From contig NZ_BJKK01000002.1 of assembly GCF_006538325.1 (NCBI RefSeq), positions 248,001 through 312,000 of the forward strand: 64,000 nucleotides of DNA, written 5' to 3'. This document shows, one piece after another, positions 1-7,823 of the stretch. Source of the DNA: Alteromonas sp. KUL42. Its GTDB lineage: Bacteria; Pseudomonadota; Gammaproteobacteria; Enterobacterales; Alteromonadaceae. The notes beneath the pieces are model-generated. The model saw nothing but the letters and a program-made list of their open reading frames with translations. It was not told where the DNA came from and searched no databases. The position numbers and the translations under genes are program-made. Each line of letters begins with the position of its first letter. The first letter of the stretch is position 1.

Positions 1-186
1 AATGATCCTATTGCCACCTTTGAAACACAACTTATTGAAAATAAAATAATAAGTCAGGTGGATTGCAGTGACGTTGTAGATGAAATAAACCACAAGGTAG
101 CGCAAGCTTTTGAAAAAGCTAAGGCGGCGCCTTTTCCGGATGAACGTTCCAGTTATCAGCATGTGTATGCTCAGGAGTCGGTATGA
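1..186 (+). CDS. TPP-dependent dehydrogenase E1 alpha-like subunit, C-terminal end only
   Basis: Frame 1 is open from the window edge and ends with TGA at 184-186, leaving 61 residues. The tail has the pattern usual at the end of E1 alpha subunits: a D-P-I start, a charged helix and a closing segment with K-A-A-P-F-P. Its stop overlaps the ATG of the E1 beta gene (ATGA at 183-186), so the two are translationally coupled, as expected for the two halves of a TPP enzyme. The catalytic core lies outside the window. The assignment rests on the tail pattern and mainly on the neighbour. Confidence 0.6.
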   Translation, partial: NDPIATFETQLIENKIISQVDCSDVVDEINHKVAQAFEKAKAAPFPDERSSYQHVYAQESV

Positions 187-1250
187 GCAGTAACGACATG
201 ATCACATATTCCCAAGCTATTAACCTCGCTATGCATCAAGCGATGGAATTAGACCCAAGTGTAATTTGCTATGGATTAGGTGTTGATGATCCCAAACGTA
301 TTTTTGGAACCACCGACAACCTAATAGAAAAGTTTGGCGCAGAGCGAGTTTTCGATATGCCGACTGCCGAAAATGGCATGTTGGGTATTGGTATTGGTGC
401 TGCTATAAACGGTCTAAAGCCAGTTATGGTCCATCAACGAATGGACTTTTTCTTATTAGCAATGGACCAGTTAGTCAACAGCGCGGCTAAGTGGAATTAC
501 ATGTTTAACGGTCAAAGAAGTGTGCCAATTACCATCAGATTGATTGTTGGTCGCGGGTGGGGGCAGGGTCCAACACATGCGCAAAACCTTCAAGCGTGGT
601 TTGCCCATATTCCAGGTCTTAAAGTAGTCATGCCTACAACACCTGAAGAAGCGAGAGGTATGTTGCTGCAAAGCATTGTAGATCCGAATCCTGTGGTTTT
701 CATTGAACACCGCTGGCTACATGGACAAACGGGAATTGTGAGAGACACGCCAACACCAATTCCTATCGATAAAGCTGTTATGCGCCGTTCTGGTACTGAT
801 ATTTCGTTGGTGGCGATGTCGTATCAAGTCGTAGAAGCACTGCGTGCAGCTTCGGCACTAGAGCAACAAGGTATAAGTGCGGAAGTCATTGATTTGTGCT
901 CAATTAGACCCATTGACTGGCCAACTATTTTACAATCAGTTGAGAAAACTGGAAGGATTTTGGCGCTCGACTCTGGTGCGTTGACCGGGTCGGTATCATC
1001 CGAAGTGGTGGCAAAAGTGAGCGAAACCTGTTTTTCGTCTTTGAAATCTGCGCCAGCGAGGATGGGATTACCCGATCATCCTGAGCCAACAAGTTATGGT
1101 TTAACTAAAGATTTTTACTATGGTGCCGACAAGATAGCAATAAAGGCGCATGAAATGGTGCTTGGGGAATGTGAAGCTGAGCGCTATGCTGGTCTTGCAG
1201 GTACAGGTCATCATGATGTGCCGGGCGATTACTTTAAAGGCCCATTTTAA
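183..1250 (+). CDS. TPP-dependent dehydrogenase/transketolase-type E1 beta subunit
   Basis: This 355-residue protein matches the E1 beta family of 2-oxoacid dehydrogenases from end to end. It has a Pyr-binding domain (about 5-180) and a transketolase C-terminal domain (about 200-330). The FDMPTAENGMLGIGIGAA segment carries Glu63, at the position of the glutamate that activates TPP. With the alpha subunit it should form the decarboxylating alpha2beta2 enzyme. No E2 or E3 gene is visible here. The neighbours are a radical SAM enzyme and nucleotide-sugar genes, so a carboligase or two-carbon transfer role in making an unusual sugar or acyl group is possible. That role is inference. The length is slightly above the usual 325-340. 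Confidence 0.75.
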   Translation: MSSNDMITYSQAINLAMHQAMELDPSVICYGLGVDDPKRIFGTTDNLIEKFGAERVFDMPTAENGMLGIGIGAAINGLKPVMVHQRMDFFLLAMDQLVNSAAKWNYMFNGQRSVPITIRLIVGRGWGQGPTHAQNLQAWFAHIPGLKVVMPTTPEEARGMLLQSIVDPNPVVFIEHRWLHGQTGIVRDTPTPIPIDKAVMRRSGTDISLVAMSYQVVEALRAASALEQQGISAEVIDLCSIRPIDWPTILQSVEKTGRILALDSGALTGSVSSEVVAKVSETCFSSLKSAPARMGLPDHPEPTSYGLTKDFYYGADKIAIKAHEMVLGECEAERYAGLAGTGHHDVPGDYFKGPF

Positions 1251-1301
1251 TGGCGGCTACATTGTCAGGCGAAGCGTCTGATGTTTTAACAGGTTAGGTT
1301 T

Positions 1302-1643
1302 ATGTCTGGAATAGATTTGTCTCATGCAACTGCCGTTACCCCACTTCCAGGGCCACAGTGGCTAGCGCTTAGCGAAGCGGAAAAGTTGGCGGCAGTGAAT
1401 AGTTTGTTCAAAGAAAAAGAGTTTGCTATTGAAGCGGTCTCTGCTAATGAAAAAGCGGATGTCACTGTCGAAATTTCACCCGAACTCGATGCTGCTTCTA
1501 GGGGAGAAATGCTTCGCGAAGCAGAAATGGTATTAAAACAACATATTGATGAAAGTTTGGTACTTTGGCTACCCACCGAGACAGACAGAAATACCATCAG
1601 AAGATTTCGAGGAGTAAGCATTGATGTCAAGCAAGAGCGCTAA
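1302..1643 (+). CDS. Unrecognised 113-residue protein coupled to the radical SAM gene
   Basis: I do not recognise this protein. It starts at ATG 1302, ends at 1643 and overlaps the start of the following radical SAM gene (ATG 1624) by 20 bases, which indicates translational coupling. It has no cysteine, no signal peptide and no membrane segment. The N-terminal part is Ala/Leu/Glu-rich. The C-terminal part (about 80-110) contains ESLVLWLPTETDRNT followed by the basic stretch IRRFRGV, which looks like a folded or partner-binding element. Position suggests a small accessory protein or substrate carrier for the radical SAM or TPP enzyme. No function should be assigned. Confidence 0.6.
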   Translation: MSGIDLSHATAVTPLPGPQWLALSEAEKLAAVNSLFKEKEFAIEAVSANEKADVTVEISPELDAASRGEMLREAEMVLKQHIDESLVLWLPTETDRNTIRRFRGVSIDVKQER

Positions 1644-2757
1644 TGAACAACTCATACTGGATGGTCATAAACTCTCATGGCACACCGATAGGGTAGAAGC
1701 ATGGGAAGCTGGCGAGCGTATCGCGCCGGTAAGTATTGATATGGCGTTAACAAGGGCTTGCCAAGCAACTTGTCGTGGGTGCTATGCAACACTTCAGGAG
1801 TCTCAGTCACGTTCAAGACTAACCACAGATAAACTGTATGAGTTTTTAGATGATTGTGCAGAGATGGGGGTGCGTGGCATTTCATTGGTAAGTGATGGTG
1901 AAAGTACGTTATCTAAATCCTACGTGCCATTTATTCAGCGAGCTAGCGAGTTGGGTATTGATGTTGGCAACGCTACCAATGGGTGGTTGCTAACGCCAGA
2001 AATGTCCAGAGAAGTGCTGCCTCATATGAAGTGGGTACGCTTTACGTTGCTGGCAGGCAACGCGCGCTCAATGGCGGCGATGATGAGTAAAGATCCCAAT
2101 GACCTGTCAGTATATTGGAAGGCTGTGTACAACATTTCTCAGGCCGTTAAGATAAAGCAAAAACTCAATCTTGACGTTACGCTTGGCATTCAAACTTATA
2201 TCACGCCTAAAGATGAAGGCGAAATTCGTGATTTCGCGAATTTGGCCCATGACCTCGGTGTTGATTACGCAGTAATAAAGCATACTTCAGATGACGAACA
2301 GGGATCTTTAGGCGTTGACTATGAAAATTACGACAGACTGACAGAAGCGCTGAAACAGGCTGAAGCAAGCTCCACTGAGAAAACTAAAGTTATTGTAAAG
2401 TGGAGTAAGATTCGCGATGGGAATAAACCCTCGTATAGTCGAGCCTATGGCATGCCATTTTTATTGCAGTTGAGCGGCAGTGGTCTTGTGGCACCATCGG
2501 GTATGTTTTTCAATTCTAAGTACAGCAAGCTTCATATTGGTAATTTTGCGGAAGAACGTTTTATCGATATTTGGAAATCAGACCGTTATTGGGACGCAAT
2601 GAACTACCTCGCATCGCCACAGTTTGATGCAAGTACAATGATGGGAGCCTTGCCAATTCAGCACTACGCTAACGTCGCATTGGATAACCATGTTAAAGGT
2701 ATCAAAAGGATTGAAGCAAGTCCGTTTGATAACCCTCCTCACGTAAACTTTGTTTAA
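1624..2757 (+). CDS. Radical SAM protein without auxiliary-cluster cysteines
   Basis: The start is ATG 1624, preceded by AGGAG. The TTG three bases earlier is also in frame. The 377-residue product has the radical SAM signature CX3CX2C at Cys46, Cys50 and Cys53 (CQATCRGCY), which binds the [4Fe-4S] cluster that cleaves S-adenosylmethionine. Next come VSDGEST and a barrel-like region. The C-terminal part resembles a SPASM/twitch scaffold (G-L-V-A-P-S-G and L-H-I-G-N-F), but Ser stands where a cluster cysteine normally sits. The only other Cys is in an early helix. It is the last gene of the plus-strand group and ends directly at a terminator. The substrate is unknown; sugar or peptide modification is likely from context. 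Confidence 0.75.
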   Translation: MSSKSANEQLILDGHKLSWHTDRVEAWEAGERIAPVSIDMALTRACQATCRGCYATLQESQSRSRLTTDKLYEFLDDCAEMGVRGISLVSDGESTLSKSYVPFIQRASELGIDVGNATNGWLLTPEMSREVLPHMKWVRFTLLAGNARSMAAMMSKDPNDLSVYWKAVYNISQAVKIKQKLNLDVTLGIQTYITPKDEGEIRDFANLAHDLGVDYAVIKHTSDDEQGSLGVDYENYDRLTEALKQAEASSTEKTKVIVKWSKIRDGNKPSYSRAYGMPFLLQLSGSGLVAPSGMFFNSKYSKLHIGNFAEERFIDIWKSDRYWDAMNYLASPQFDASTMMGALPIQHYANVALDNHVKGIKRIEASPFDNPPHVNFV

Positions 2758-2783
2758 AAAAAGGGCAGGTTTGCCCTTTTTTT
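2754..2783. terminator. Bidirectional rho-independent terminator
   Basis: An A-run followed by GGGCA, a three-base loop, TGCCC and a T-run lies between two convergent genes. The A-tract and T-tract let it act on both strands, ending the radical SAM operon and the nucleotidyltransferase operon. Confidence 0.8.
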
Positions 2784-2799
2784 ATCTCTACGATATCGC

Positions 2800-3498
2800 C
2801 TAAAAAACGCCGTTATCTTGTGCAATCGCAAGACTTTCTGGTGTACCAATATCCCTGTGATATATGTGATTGGTCCACGTATTAATGCGTCCAAAAAAAT
2901 AAGGAATGACATCGAGACTGAAGTCTGACATACCTTTTTCTCGTATAACGTCAACCAAACCATTTTGAAGAACATACACTGCGGCATTAGCTAAGTTAGT
3001 GGGTGGATTCGCTACTTTTTCATGCATGGTAAGTACTTGGTGCTTGTCATCTAGTTCAACAATGCCGCAACTTTGAGGGCTGTCTGTTTCAAACAGCATC
3101 ATTGTCATCACCGACGTCGCTGGACGAGCTTCGAATGCGTGAATAAATTCTCCAGCGTCAAACTTTGACAAGTTATCGGCGTGAATAACCATAACGTCAT
3201 CATTATTAAGCTCGTCGGTGTGAGCAGCAAGCGTACCTGCAGTGCCAAGGAGGGTAGGCTCGTACCACGTGGTGATATAAGAGATATGTGACCAGTGTGA
3301 GCGCAAATGTGCTTCGACCTTGTCGGCAAAGTAATGTAGGTTGATGTAGATTTCGGTTATTTGTGGCTGTTGGGTCAACAAATCAAGCCATATATCAAGC
3401 AAAGCAACGCCATTAATAGGTACCAGACATTTGGGTATTGTATTAGTAATAGGTTGAAGCCGGGTGCCTAAGCCTGCTGCAAGTAATACTGCCTTCAC
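2800..3498 (-). CDS. Sugar-1-phosphate nucleotidyltransferase (HddC/RmlA-like)
   Basis: This 232-residue protein opens with MKAVLLAAGLGTRLQPIT, the G-X-G-T-R-L nucleotide-binding signature of NTP-transferase family enzymes. PKCLVPI follows, whose lysine contacts the sugar phosphate. HADN in the middle matches the metal-binding Asp position. The size fits short mannose-1-phosphate or heptose-1-phosphate guanylyltransferases rather than long RmlA or GlmU forms. Its start overlaps the end of the HldE-like gene by four bases, so the two form one minus-strand operon. The pair would make an activated sugar, probably a heptose or related polyol phosphate. The base (A, C or G) cannot be told from the sequence. 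Confidence 0.75.
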   Translation of the reverse strand: MKAVLLAAGLGTRLQPITNTIPKCLVPINGVALLDIWLDLLTQQPQITEIYINLHYFADKVEAHLRSHWSHISYITTWYEPTLLGTAGTLAAHTDELNNDDVMVIHADNLSKFDAGEFIHAFEARPATSVMTMMLFETDSPQSCGIVELDDKHQVLTMHEKVANPPTNLANAAVYVLQNGLVDVIREKGMSDFSLDVIPYFFGRINTWTNHIYHRDIGTPESLAIAQDNGVF

Positions 3499-4982
3499 GA
3501 CGTTAGCTCACTTAACTTTGCCAAAACTTTGTCTTTTTCAAGCGGAATATTGCCTCTTGTATTAACTTGAATAGAAGATGCTACACTGCCCACGAATGCT
3601 GCTTGCCAAATACTCGCCCCCGCGCAAAGCATCAAAGTAGTGGTAACAAACAGTGCATCGCCAGCACCAGCGGTATCGATTGCGGATTCTGCCAGTGCAG
3701 GCAAGTTGTCTGTATCTAAAGGTGCAGACCTGTCACTACGATGTCTAATAAGAATACCTTCAGCACCTAAAGTAACAATCAGGTTATTGGCATTAAGTAT
3801 ATTGGCTAAATCGAGAGAGACCTGAATTAAGCCACTGTCATCATCTTGGGCGGCAAGTCTCGCCTCGATTTCGGTCGGTGTGGTTAACCAGAGGTTACTA
3901 AATTTAGTGAGATCGCCTACCTGTGAAGAGGTTTGACTATCGGCAACAATAGGAACCTGATGCTCTTCGCACAAAGATTGAACTCGTTCTATAAGTTGAG
4001 GGCACAATACACCAAAACTAAAATCGGCAAATAGCAACACATCATAGTTACTGATTTTTTTCTTCAAGCTTTCAATAAGTTCTCTAATGATATGCGACTC
4101 AAGTGCATGTTTTCTGAAACTATTAACGCGCAATAGCGTTTTGTCTTTAGCTCGATATCTAAGTTTATGTGTAGTGGGGCGCGAAGCATCCTCAATGATG
4201 CACGCATCGACACCGTAATCGCGCAACTTCTCTTTCGCGAATGTGCCCGCTTCGTCGAGGCCCACAACACCATAGAAATCGACACTAGCACCAAGCTTAC
4301 TTGCGTGGCCCGCGACGATACCTGCGCCGCCAAGATATTGAAAAGATTCAAGTGGGCTAACAGCAATGGTTGGATCTTCTTGTGACATGCCAATTGCCAA
4401 ACATTCTTGATACTCATCGACAATAATATCGCCGATAACGGCAATTTTTACGTTTTTAAAACATGTTAAATGCGTTTTTAGTGTGTCGGCGCCTATGTTG
4501 TAGCGTTCATGATATCGTTGCAATTGCTCTTTTAGTTGTCGGCTATTGTTATTTTGTCGTTGTAATAATTGCTTAGATGAGAATTGCTTCTCTCCAGATG
4601 AAAATACCAATTTGCCGCCATATTGTTCTATAACCACATGCTCAGGATTTTCGGCCTTTTCGAACTCCTTTCCTTTAACCACAACATCGGGTTTTAGTTC
4701 GCCAATAAAAGTTTCAACTTTATCATTGATAATAATAACTTCATCGACAAATGAGAGCGCCGATAAAGCAGATGCGCGCTCTTGATTTGAGAAAAACGCG
4801 CCTATCGAGATGTCTTTGTCGTAAAGGCCGACAACCAACACATCAGCTTGTTCTTTGGCAAACAATAAAAAGCGAATATGGCCAGGGTGAATAATATTAA
4901 AGTTACCGGCGACGAAACAGATCCGCTTATCGTCTTTTTGAAGTGTATTAGCCCATGATTTGTAATCGTCTACTTTTATCAT
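3495..4982 (-). CDS. HldE-like bifunctional enzyme with nucleotidyltransferase first and PfkB kinase second
   Basis: The 495-residue protein has an N-terminal cytidylyltransferase-type domain (about 20-140) with GNFNIIHPGH; the HxGH motif is at 32-35. A C-terminal ribokinase/PfkB domain (about 180-490) begins with VIGDIIVDEY and ends with DTAGAGD, whose catalytic base is Asp442. HldE of E. coli (ADP-heptose synthesis) carries the same two activities in the opposite order, kinase first. So this is a domain-swapped relative or an independent fusion. It probably phosphorylates and nucleotidylates a sugar phosphate. It is the first gene of the minus-strand operon, divergent from the flagellin gene. 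Whether it replaces or only parallels a standard HldE cannot be judged here. Confidence 0.8.
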   Translation of the reverse strand: MIKVDDYKSWANTLQKDDKRICFVAGNFNIIHPGHIRFLLFAKEQADVLVVGLYDKDISIGAFFSNQERASALSALSFVDEVIIINDKVETFIGELKPDVVVKGKEFEKAENPEHVVIEQYGGKLVFSSGEKQFSSKQLLQRQNNNSRQLKEQLQRYHERYNIGADTLKTHLTCFKNVKIAVIGDIIVDEYQECLAIGMSQEDPTIAVSPLESFQYLGGAGIVAGHASKLGASVDFYGVVGLDEAGTFAKEKLRDYGVDACIIEDASRPTTHKLRYRAKDKTLLRVNSFRKHALESHIIRELIESLKKKISNYDVLLFADFSFGVLCPQLIERVQSLCEEHQVPIVADSQTSSQVGDLTKFSNLWLTTPTEIEARLAAQDDDSGLIQVSLDLANILNANNLIVTLGAEGILIRHRSDRSAPLDTDNLPALAESAIDTAGAGDALFVTTTLMLCAGASIWQAAFVGSVASSIQVNTRGNIPLEKDKVLAKLSELTS

Positions 4983-5271
4983 TTTATACTTATAACCTAT
5001 TAATATTGAGTAGGATTTTTCGTTCAGGCAATTCGGTTAGGTAATTGTAGCGCGAATCGACAATTATTATCATTAAGAATAGAAAAAGTGGCCTTTCACT
5101 CCTTCTAGTGTAAGCACGCAAGTGACATCGCTTACTTAATTGCTATCGGCAAAATATCACTTTGTATTAATTAATATACCTATTGCAGGCTAGATCTGGC
5201 TACATTTGGTTATATGTTGTACAGCTTTTGTGCTATACTCTAGCGGTAAAAAATGTGTTTAGGGTAAAACG
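4983..5271. promoter_or_regulatory. Divergent intergenic region between HldE-like gene and flagellin
   Basis: This AT-rich 289-base stretch must hold promoters for both directions. A TATACT at 5236-5241 could be a -10 element for the flagellin gene. I found no convincing sigma-28 site (TAAA-N15-GCCGATAA) and no GG-N10-GC sigma-54 site ahead of the flagellin. Confidence 0.4.
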
Positions 5272-6069
5272 ATGCAAGTAAATAACAACGGCGTCTCTTC
5301 TTTGATAAGCCAAGTTCAAGAAAAACAGAACAATCTGTTTGAGAAGCTGGCATCGGGGAAAAAAGTCAACAATGCGACCGATGGTGCTGCCGCTCAGCAG
5401 ATTATCGACCGGTTAACGTCAGAAGTGGAAGGTAGTCGTCAGGCGATTAATAATGTTTACGATGGTATTTCATTGGCGCAAGTCGCCGAAGGTGGCCTTG
5501 GAAGCATAAATGACGATGTAAACCGTATCCGTGAACTCACTCTGCAATCTGGTAGTGGTATCTTAAGCAGTGGCGATCGTCGGGCAATTCAGTCAGAGAT
5601 CACGCAGCTTCAAGAAAATATTACTCAAACTATTGAGCAAACTAATTTTGCAGGTAAACCTCTATTGTCGAGCGATGGCGAATTATCTTTTCAAGCAGGC
5701 GCAAATAGTGGGCAGTCGATTAGTGTTGGCACTCAAGACATCGCATCGAAACTAAGTGGTGTGTTGTCCATCGATATCACATCTGGCACTAGCGTTGACG
5801 AAGCTTTGAGTGCGGCAGATGAAGCTATCGAAGTGGTAGGTGGCGCTCGCGGCGATTTAGGCGCAACACAAAATCGCTTTGAAAGTGCGGCTCGCACACT
5901 TACTCAATCAAGTATTAATACTGCTGAAGCAAGAAGCCGTATTCAAGATTTAGATTATGCACAGGCGGCTTCAGAAAGGGCGTCAAATGATGTTCGTAGT
6001 CAGGCTGCGGTTAGTGTTCAAGCTCAGGCTAACCAGCAAGAAGGTCAAGTTCTCGCATTGCTGAATTAA
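5272..6069 (+). CDS. Short divergent flagellin
   Basis: The 265-residue protein consists of the conserved D0/D1 helices of flagellin at both ends with almost no variable D2/D3 domain. The N-terminal part has KLASGKKVNNATDGAAAQQI, matching the canonical ASG...INSA-DDAAG region with changes. The C-terminal coiled coil holds SRIQDLDYAQAASE and ends in ALLN. It lacks cysteine. It stands alone with its own terminator. The flaG, fliD and fliS genes that normally accompany flagellins are not next to it. It may be a minor or specialised filament subunit, with the main flagellin operon elsewhere. The neighbouring sugar-nucleotide genes suggest, but do not show, glycosylation. Confidence 0.85.
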   Translation: MQVNNNGVSSLISQVQEKQNNLFEKLASGKKVNNATDGAAAQQIIDRLTSEVEGSRQAINNVYDGISLAQVAEGGLGSINDDVNRIRELTLQSGSGILSSGDRRAIQSEITQLQENITQTIEQTNFAGKPLLSSDGELSFQAGANSGQSISVGTQDIASKLSGVLSIDITSGTSVDEALSAADEAIEVVGGARGDLGATQNRFESAARTLTQSSINTAEARSRIQDLDYAQAASERASNDVRSQAAVSVQAQANQQEGQVLALLN

Positions 6070-6097
6070 TCAGTTTTAAAACCTAATTAGTCTAAAG

Positions 6098-6122
6098 AAG
6101 CAGGGCAACCTGCTTTTTTTAT
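6098..6122 (+). terminator. Rho-independent terminator after flagellin
   Basis: AAGCAGG, a four-base loop, CCTGCTT and a run of T follow the flagellin stop by 29 bases. Confidence 0.85.
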
Positions 6123-6222
6123 TGGTAAATTTCCGAAACAGCAGTTGCGCTACTTTCTTTTGCCGTTACAATTTATAAATGCGCTAAACTGTAAATAATA
6201 ACAAAGCGTTCTCGGGGAATTG

Positions 6223-7686
6223 ATGAAGAGCATTTTGCTGGTTAGTGACAACCAGGAACTTATTCAAAACTTAGAAACTATTGTTACCTTCATGGGAGAA
6301 TCGTGTCAGTCGCGAGGCTTTGCTGAATGTGAACAGTACATACAAGACTGCGGTGCTGATGCTGTTATTGTTGAGCTCACATCTTTAGATGCGGTCAAAC
6401 GTTTGGTGGAGAAGTTTCCACACATACCTTTCGTTGCGTTGGTTAAAGACCTAAATCAAGCCTCTGCCAACCGCAATTTAGTGAGTGTTGTTGCAACTCC
6501 ACTGACCTATCCTGTGTTAACCCAAGCGATTCATCGTTGTCAGGAATACTCTCGTCGTAAGCCTGGCTTATCTAGAGCTACTGGCACAAAAACACGTCTT
6601 TTCAGAAGTTTAATAGGGAAAAGCGAACAAATTCAAATTGTGCGTCGTCTTGTCGAACAGGTTGCTCCTACCGATGCCACAGTATTAATACTTGGTGAGT
6701 CGGGTACGGGTAAAGAAGTGGTTGCCAGAAACGTTCACTTTTTATCTGAACGCAAAGATGGCCCTTTTATACCGGTTAATTGTGGTGCTATTCCTGGTGA
6801 GTTGTTGGAAAGTGAACTTTTCGGTCACGAAAAAGGCGCATTTACCGGCGCAATTAGCTCGCGCAAGGGGCGCTTCGAATTAGCCGAAGGCGGTACATTA
6901 TTTCTCGATGAAATTGGCGATATGCCAATGCAAATGCAAGTTAAGCTTCTACGGGTATTGCAAGAGCGCACTTATGAGCGTGTTGGCGGCAATAAACCGT
7001 TGAAATGTAACGTTCGCATTATCGCAGCTACTCACCGAAACTTAGAAACTATGATAAGTGAAGACAAGTTTCGCGAGGACTTGTATTACCGATTGAATGT
7101 GTTTCCTATTGATAGCCCTGCGTTACGTCAGCGCAAAGACGACATTCCATTGTTACTGCAAGAGCTTAATAGCCGTATTCAAGGTGATGGTGTAGAAGGT
7201 GTACGTTTTACTGAGAATGCTATAGCTTCACTTATGGAGCATGAATGGGCGGGTAATGTACGTGAGCTATCTAACCTTGTTGAACGCTTAACCATACTTT
7301 ACCCGGGTCAAATCGTCGACATAACAGATTTACCTGAAAAGTATCAATATGGTGACGTTCAAGCATATGAACCGGACTATCCAGAAGAGATCCTAGAGCG
7401 AGAGGCCTTTAATGCGCTTTTCGCCGAAGCGGCTGCACATGAGCCTGAAGATGAAGACGATGCTGCTGAATCAGACACCCAGAGGGTTTTAGTTTCTTCA
7501 GAACTTCCTGAAGACGGCGTTAATCTGAAAGAGTACCTTTCTGAGCTTGAGGTGAACTTAATTCGTCAGGCTTTGGATAATCAAGATTGGGTCGTAGCAC
7601 GCGCGGCTGACAAATTGGGAATGCGCAGAACTACCCTAGTTGAAAAAATGCGCAAATACGATATCCAACGAATGGAAGATGCTTAA
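6223..7686 (+). CDS. flrA: Flagellar master regulator FlrA (FleQ), sigma-54 activator
   Basis: The product is about 487 residues; two adjacent ATGs at 6220 and 6223 are both possible starts. The N-terminal receiver-like domain (about 1-120) has Glu in VIVELTSL where a receiver would have the phosphorylated Asp, as in FleQ. The AAA+ domain (about 140-375) has the Walker A GESGTGKE, the sigma-54 contact motif GAFTGA and LFLDEIGD. A Fis-type HTH lies at the end ([19 protein letters not shown]). FlrA is the top regulator that works with sigma-54 RNA polymerase to start flrBC and other early flagellar genes. In the family it binds c-di-GMP and FlhG (FleN). The sigma-54 promoter just downstream, before flrB, is its expected target. 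Confidence 0.93.
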   Translation: MKSILLVSDNQELIQNLETIVTFMGESCQSRGFAECEQYIQDCGADAVIVELTSLDAVKRLVEKFPHIPFVALVKDLNQASANRNLVSVVATPLTYPVLTQAIHRCQEYSRRKPGLSRATGTKTRLFRSLIGKSEQIQIVRRLVEQVAPTDATVLILGESGTGKEVVARNVHFLSERKDGPFIPVNCGAIPGELLESELFGHEKGAFTGAISSRKGRFELAEGGTLFLDEIGDMPMQMQVKLLRVLQERTYERVGGNKPLKCNVRIIAATHRNLETMISEDKFREDLYYRLNVFPIDSPALRQRKDDIPLLLQELNSRIQGDGVEGVRFTENAIASLMEHEWAGNVRELSNLVERLTILYPGQIVDITDLPEKYQYGDVQAYEPDYPEEILEREAFNALFAEAAAHEPEDEDDAAESDTQRVLVSSELPEDGVNLKEYLSELEVNLIRQALDNQDWVVARAADKLGMRRTTLVEKMRKYDIQRMEDA

Positions 7687-7713
7687 CGTCAGCTTATTGA
7701 CGTTGTGTGTTTT
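7685..7713 (+). terminator. Possible terminator after flrA
   Basis: AACGTCA and TGACGTT form a perfect 7-base stem around a 6-base loop, beginning at the flrA stop. A T-rich stretch follows (GTGTGTTTTT). The stem is short, so termination may be partial. Confidence 0.45.
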
Positions 7714-7760
7714 TCTGCCTTTTATGCTTTTAAGTATATGAATTTTATTTAAAAATAAAG

Positions 7761-7778
7761 TTGGCACGTCTTTCGCTT
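7761..7778 (+). promoter_or_regulatory. Sigma-54 promoter of flrBC
   Basis: TTGGCACGTCTTTCGCTT has GG and GC separated by exactly ten bases, close to the consensus TGGCACG-N4-TTGC. It lies 46 bases before the flrB ATG. It is the expected FlrA-dependent promoter. Confidence 0.85.
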
Positions 7779-7823
7779 TAATTAAGTCATATTTATTTGC
7801 GTCTGTAATTTGACGAGGGCAAT

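Noticed and set aside
5140..5190. Possible sigma-28 site on the minus strand (GCCGATAG with CAAAG upstream)
   Set aside because: The spacing between the two elements is about five bases too short and the direction leads to the HldE-like gene rather than flagellin.
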